From Chitinophagaceae bacterium (GTDB lineage: Bacteria > Bacteroidota > Bacteroidia > Chitinophagales > Chitinophagaceae): a DNA stretch of 8,785 nucleotides. The position numbers were made by a program, and so were the translations under genes. Positions 6,538 to 8,785 of this stretch are shown piece after piece. Numbering within the stretch: the first letter of the stretch is position 1; every line of letters starts with the position of its first letter. Where the stretch lies: NCBI GenBank assembly GCA_947459455.1, contig CANHEC010000055.1:1-8785 (forward strand), given 5' to 3'. The notes under the pieces are model-generated. The model saw only the letters and a list, made by a program, of their open reading frames with translations. It had not been told where the DNA came from and made no database searches.

Positions 6538-6664
6538 CCGGGCCCTGCACAAAGCTGATGGGCTGCCCGATGCGAAGGGCCTGGCCCCCGCCGCAGGCGG
6601 GGGCGGTAGCGTAGCGAACCCCGCAGCAGCGGGTACCACTGCCGGGTACTGCACCGCTGCTACC
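6538..6664 (-). repeat. Cluster of three adjacent GC-rich stem-loops between two minus-strand genes
   Basis: This accounts for most of the 190-base gap 6489-6678. Stem A: CCGGGCCCT (6538-6546) with AGGGCCTGG (6576-6584), nine pairs including one G-T. Stem B: GCCCCCGCC (6584-6592) with GGCGGGGGC (6596-6604), nine perfect pairs and a GCA loop. Stem C: GGTAGC plus AGCG (6605-6610 and 6613-6616, 2-base bulge) with CGCTGCTACC (6655-6664), enclosing smaller stems CCCGC/GCGGG (6620-6624/6629-6633) or GTACC/GGTAC (6633-6637/6645-6649). The three abut with almost no spacer. No T-run follows on either strand, so none is a classic intrinsic terminator. The layout resembles REP/BIME-like dispersed repeats, which often sit after genes. 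Copy number in the genome cannot be seen here. Confidence 0.6.
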
Positions 6665-6678
6665 AGCCCCTCGGCTGC

Positions 6679-8496
6679 TTACTGCTTTCTATTGGCCGTA
6701 AAGGTGCCGTTGGGCTGCACAAATGACGCCGATTTCACTGCTTTGTTAGCATCGCGGTCAAACTGCATGTAAAAGCCATCCAGTACTTTCAGTTTGAATT
6801 TGTCGTTGCCGAGGTATACCAGCTCATAGTCGGGCTGGCCGGGTACCAGTGCATATAAGGTTTCATTTTTTACATATACACTCACCTCTACGCCCGGCAG
6901 CAGGTAAGTGCCTGCCAGCTCCTTTAGCAGCTCGCTGCTGGCAGTGGCGGGCTTTGGTTGGCGCTTAAAGTCGAGCGTAATGGCCGGGTCTTCGATGCCG
7001 ATAAAACGGACGTGGCTGATCTCGCCATTTACATCGGGTAAAAACTGTAGCCGAAATGATGGGCGCTCGGTGGTGTCCAGCTTTTCGCCTTTTTCAATCG
7101 CATAGGGTACAAACACATCGTAGTTCCAGGGCTCCAGCCACATATCGTACTTGCTGGTGCGGCCCAGCAGCGAATCGTTGCGTACAAACAAGTCCATAGT
7201 GCCATAGCCGGGATGATTGTACAGCCCGGCATAATCGGCCAGTGGATGCGTGTACTTATTTCTTGGCTGCTTAGCGGTAGCCTTATTGGCACTATCGGCT
7301 GCGGCTTTGGCTTTTTTCAAATCTTTGATTTGCTCGCCCAGCCAATCGTACGGGGTTGTTTTCAGCAAACGGTCGGCTATGATATTTCGTACAGTAGCAG
7401 GCACCCAGCTGGCGTCCTGGTTTACCAGCACCACAATGCCCACGCTATCGGTAGGGAAGAAGCTGGTGCTGGCACTAAAGCCATCAATATTGCCACCGTG
7501 CTCTACCCGGTAATGGCCCTTGTACGAAGTGAGCGACCAACCGAAACCATAAGTGCCAAACTGAATATCGGGGCGGCGCATGCTGGGTGGCGCTGCATTT
7601 ACCACCATTTGCGAACTAATAGCTTCCTGCACATAACTGGCGGGTAGCACTTCTTTGCCGTTCAGCTTACCTCCGTATATCCAGCATTGCACCCAGCGTG
7701 CCATGTCGCTTACACTGCTGTATATGCTACCGGCCGGACCCATGCCGTTAATCGGGTAGTGGTCAAGTATCTTCAAGCTGCTGTCTTTTGCCAGGCCGTA
7801 TGGAATGGCCAACTCCGGTTTGCTCATGATGTCTTTGGCAGTGAAGTAGCTGTTTTGCATACCCAGCGGTGTCAGCAGCTGCTCTTTGGTAATCTGTTCC
7901 CAGCTTTTACCCCACATTTTTTCGGCCAGTTTTCCTTGTGCCAAAAACATAAAGTTGTTGTACTGCCAGCGTAGCCGGGGACCGGCGGTAGGTTCCTGAT
8001 ATTGTATACGCTGTATCAGGCTATCGCGGGTGGTGGGAAAGAGGTACCAGCTGAGATCGTGCCGCGGCAGGCCGGTGCGGTGGCTCATCATGTCTCGCAA
8101 GGCGCTGCTGTTGTTCATGGCATCGTTGTAAAACTTCAGCTCGGGCAGGTATTCCCGCACGGGTTTATCAAAGTCGACCTTGCCGCTTTTTTGCAGCAGG
8201 CCCATCAGCGATGAGGTGAATGCCTTGGTACACGAGCCAATGGCATACAGTGTTTGCGGGCTGGCTGCTATTTTTTTATCGGCATTGCTGTAGCCAAATC
8301 CTTTGGCATATATCACCTGGTTCCGGTCTACAATGGCTACCGCAAAGCCACCGGCCCTGCTGGCTTTCAGCACTGCTTCCAGTTGGGCATCAAGCCCTGC
8401 CAGGCGGGCATCGGTAGCCGGTGCAGCCGGCGCTTTTTTTTGTGCAAAACCAGCAAAGCTGCAAAGCAGCAAAATGATTCCGAGCCAATGTTTCAT
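6679..8496 (-). CDS. Secreted serine hydrolase, class C beta-lactamase-like, with DUF3471-like C-terminus
   Basis: This 605-residue exported protein has the penicillin-binding/beta-lactamase (AmpC-like) fold. A signal peptide is clear: MKHW, a hydrophobic core, then GFA before Gln19. The catalytic region spans about 30-385 with SxxK as Ser88-Cys-Thr-Lys91, YxN as Tyr179-Asn-Asn181 and HGG at 333-335 in place of the KTG box, so all three active-site motifs are intact. An Ala/Lys-rich linker (about 392-412) follows. Then comes a beta-rich DUF3471-like region (YAGLYNHPGYGTM, 422-434) and a second similar block from about 523 (LLKELAGTYLLPGVEV), suggesting tandem lipocalin-like domains. Relatives include esterases, D-aminopeptidases and beta-lactamase-like proteins of unknown substrate, so antibiotic resistance should not be assumed. 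The start is set by the signal peptide; no Shine-Dalgarno sequence is visible. Confidence 0.94.
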   Translation of the reverse strand: MKHWLGIILLLCSFAGFAQKKAPAAPATDARLAGLDAQLEAVLKASRAGGFAVAIVDRNQVIYAKGFGYSNADKKIAASPQTLYAIGSCTKAFTSSLMGLLQKSGKVDFDKPVREYLPELKFYNDAMNNSSALRDMMSHRTGLPRHDLSWYLFPTTRDSLIQRIQYQEPTAGPRLRWQYNNFMFLAQGKLAEKMWGKSWEQITKEQLLTPLGMQNSYFTAKDIMSKPELAIPYGLAKDSSLKILDHYPINGMGPAGSIYSSVSDMARWVQCWIYGGKLNGKEVLPASYVQEAISSQMVVNAAPPSMRRPDIQFGTYGFGWSLTSYKGHYRVEHGGNIDGFSASTSFFPTDSVGIVVLVNQDASWVPATVRNIIADRLLKTTPYDWLGEQIKDLKKAKAAADSANKATAKQPRNKYTHPLADYAGLYNHPGYGTMDLFVRNDSLLGRTSKYDMWLEPWNYDVFVPYAIEKGEKLDTTERPSFRLQFLPDVNGEISHVRFIGIEDPAITLDFKRQPKPATASSELLKELAGTYLLPGVEVSVYVKNETLYALVPGQPDYELVYLGNDKFKLKVLDGFYMQFDRDANKAVKSASFVQPNGTFTANRKQ

Positions 8497-8531
8497 GGGG
8501 CGAATTGTTTATTTAGGAAAATAGATGGAAA

Positions 8532-8552
8532 GCGCAGCGGCTTTTGCTGCGC
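8532..8552 (-). terminator. Possible terminator or leader hairpin between the PLP enzyme and the serine hydrolase gene
   Basis: GCGCAGC (8532-8538) and GCTGCGC (8546-8552) form a perfect 7-bp stem with a 7-base loop. On the minus strand it lies about 80 bases after the stop of the PLP enzyme and about 35 bases before the serine hydrolase start, followed only by TTTCC. It could weakly end the upstream transcript or be part of the hydrolase leader. A -7-like TATTTTCC follows on the minus strand (8515-8522), but no good -33 element is seen. Confidence 0.4.
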
Positions 8553-8630
8553 CACCGAAAGGTAGGGCACCGTGCTAAATTCAACCCTTCATTTCTGGCA
8601 TGAATGACGCCTTTGGCAGGATGAATGGCG

Positions 8631-8785
8631 CTACATGGTCGTTGCCAGTGCCTGGTCAAGATCGGCCAGTATGTCCTGTACATTTTCGATGCCCACGCTC
8701 ATGCGTATCAGTCCATCACCAATGCCAAACAGCAAGCGGTCTTCGCGGCTTACGCCGGCATGGCTCATGCTGGCCGGGTGGCTTA
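8631..8785 (-). CDS. Cys/Met-metabolism PLP-dependent enzyme (cystathionine gamma-synthase/lyase type), C-terminal fragment
   Basis: The minus strand reads 50 residues to a TAG at 8631-8633, with the rest of the gene beyond the right edge. The fragment begins SHPASMSHAGVSREDRLLFG and contains GDGLIRMSVGIENVQDILAD. This is the conserved C-terminal signature of the trans-sulfuration family (cystathionine gamma-synthase, cystathionine beta/gamma-lyase, O-acetylhomoserine sulfhydrylase, methionine gamma-lyase). The arginine in LIRMSVGIE (fragment residue 27) corresponds to the residue that binds the substrate carboxylate. These are cytoplasmic tetramers using pyridoxal phosphate in cysteine/methionine metabolism. 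The PLP lysine and the residues that tell members apart lie outside the window, so the reaction cannot be chosen. Family assignment from this tail is strong despite its shortness. Confidence 0.85.
   Translation of the reverse strand, partial: SHPASMSHAGVSREDRLLFGIGDGLIRMSVGIENVQDILADLDQALATTM

Noticed and set aside
6515..6772. Plus-strand frame of 85 codons through the stem-loop block
   Set aside because: It reads the GC-rich repeats and the antisense end of the serine hydrolase gene; Ala/Gly-rich translation without any family features.
6679..8496. Beta-lactamase resistance gene
   Set aside because: The length, HGG motif and C-terminal beta domains fit the broad serine hydrolase family rather than a dedicated AmpC enzyme.

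Overview
The window looks like chromosomal DNA from a Bacteroidota, most likely of the Chitinophagaceae type. The starts lack a visible Shine-Dalgarno sequence and have A/T-rich leaders instead, one promoter candidate matches the Bacteroidota -7 consensus TAnnTTTG, and the protein families fit (C39-peptidase ABC exporter with an HlyD partner, serine hydrolase with DUF3471-like C-terminus). This placement is an inference from style, not from a marker gene.

Layout. (1) 1-2847, plus strand: the end of a peptide/protein exporter locus, with the C-terminal half of an HlyD-type adaptor overlapping by ATGA a complete 719-residue peptidase-containing ABC transporter. Its cargo gene is not in the window and is probably upstream. 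(2) 2924-4356, plus strand: a two-gene unit, a YicG/TRIC-like small membrane protein overlapping by ATGA a PhzF-family isomerase-like protein, with a candidate promoter at 2875-2882. (3) 4439-5959, plus strand: two housekeeping genes, folE (GTP cyclohydrolase I) and fabD (malonyl-CoA:ACP transacylase), ended by a perfect 11-bp hairpin that also separates them from the convergent gene. (4) 6027-8785, minus strand: an SSAT-like GNAT acetyltransferase, a dense block of stem-loops, a secreted class C beta-lactamase-like serine hydrolase, and at the right edge the last 50 residues of a Cys/Met-metabolism PLP enzyme.

How the genes relate. The first two form one export machine: the ABC protein would cut a double-glycine leader and move the peptide through the inner membrane, and the adaptor would join it to an outer-membrane channel. 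The remaining genes are mostly unrelated metabolic functions (folate/pterin synthesis, fatty-acid initiation, amino-acid sulfur metabolism). Sampled base composition drops clearly in the exporter genes compared with everything after about 2900, suggesting that the exporter is an accessory block next to core genes.

I see no RNA gene, CRISPR array, insertion sequence or clear new multi-gene system. The less ordinary signals are the composition break with an imperfect duplication across the exporter stop codon, the stem-loop cluster at 6538-6664, and alternative hairpins before folE. No gene-free stretch exceeds about 190 bases.
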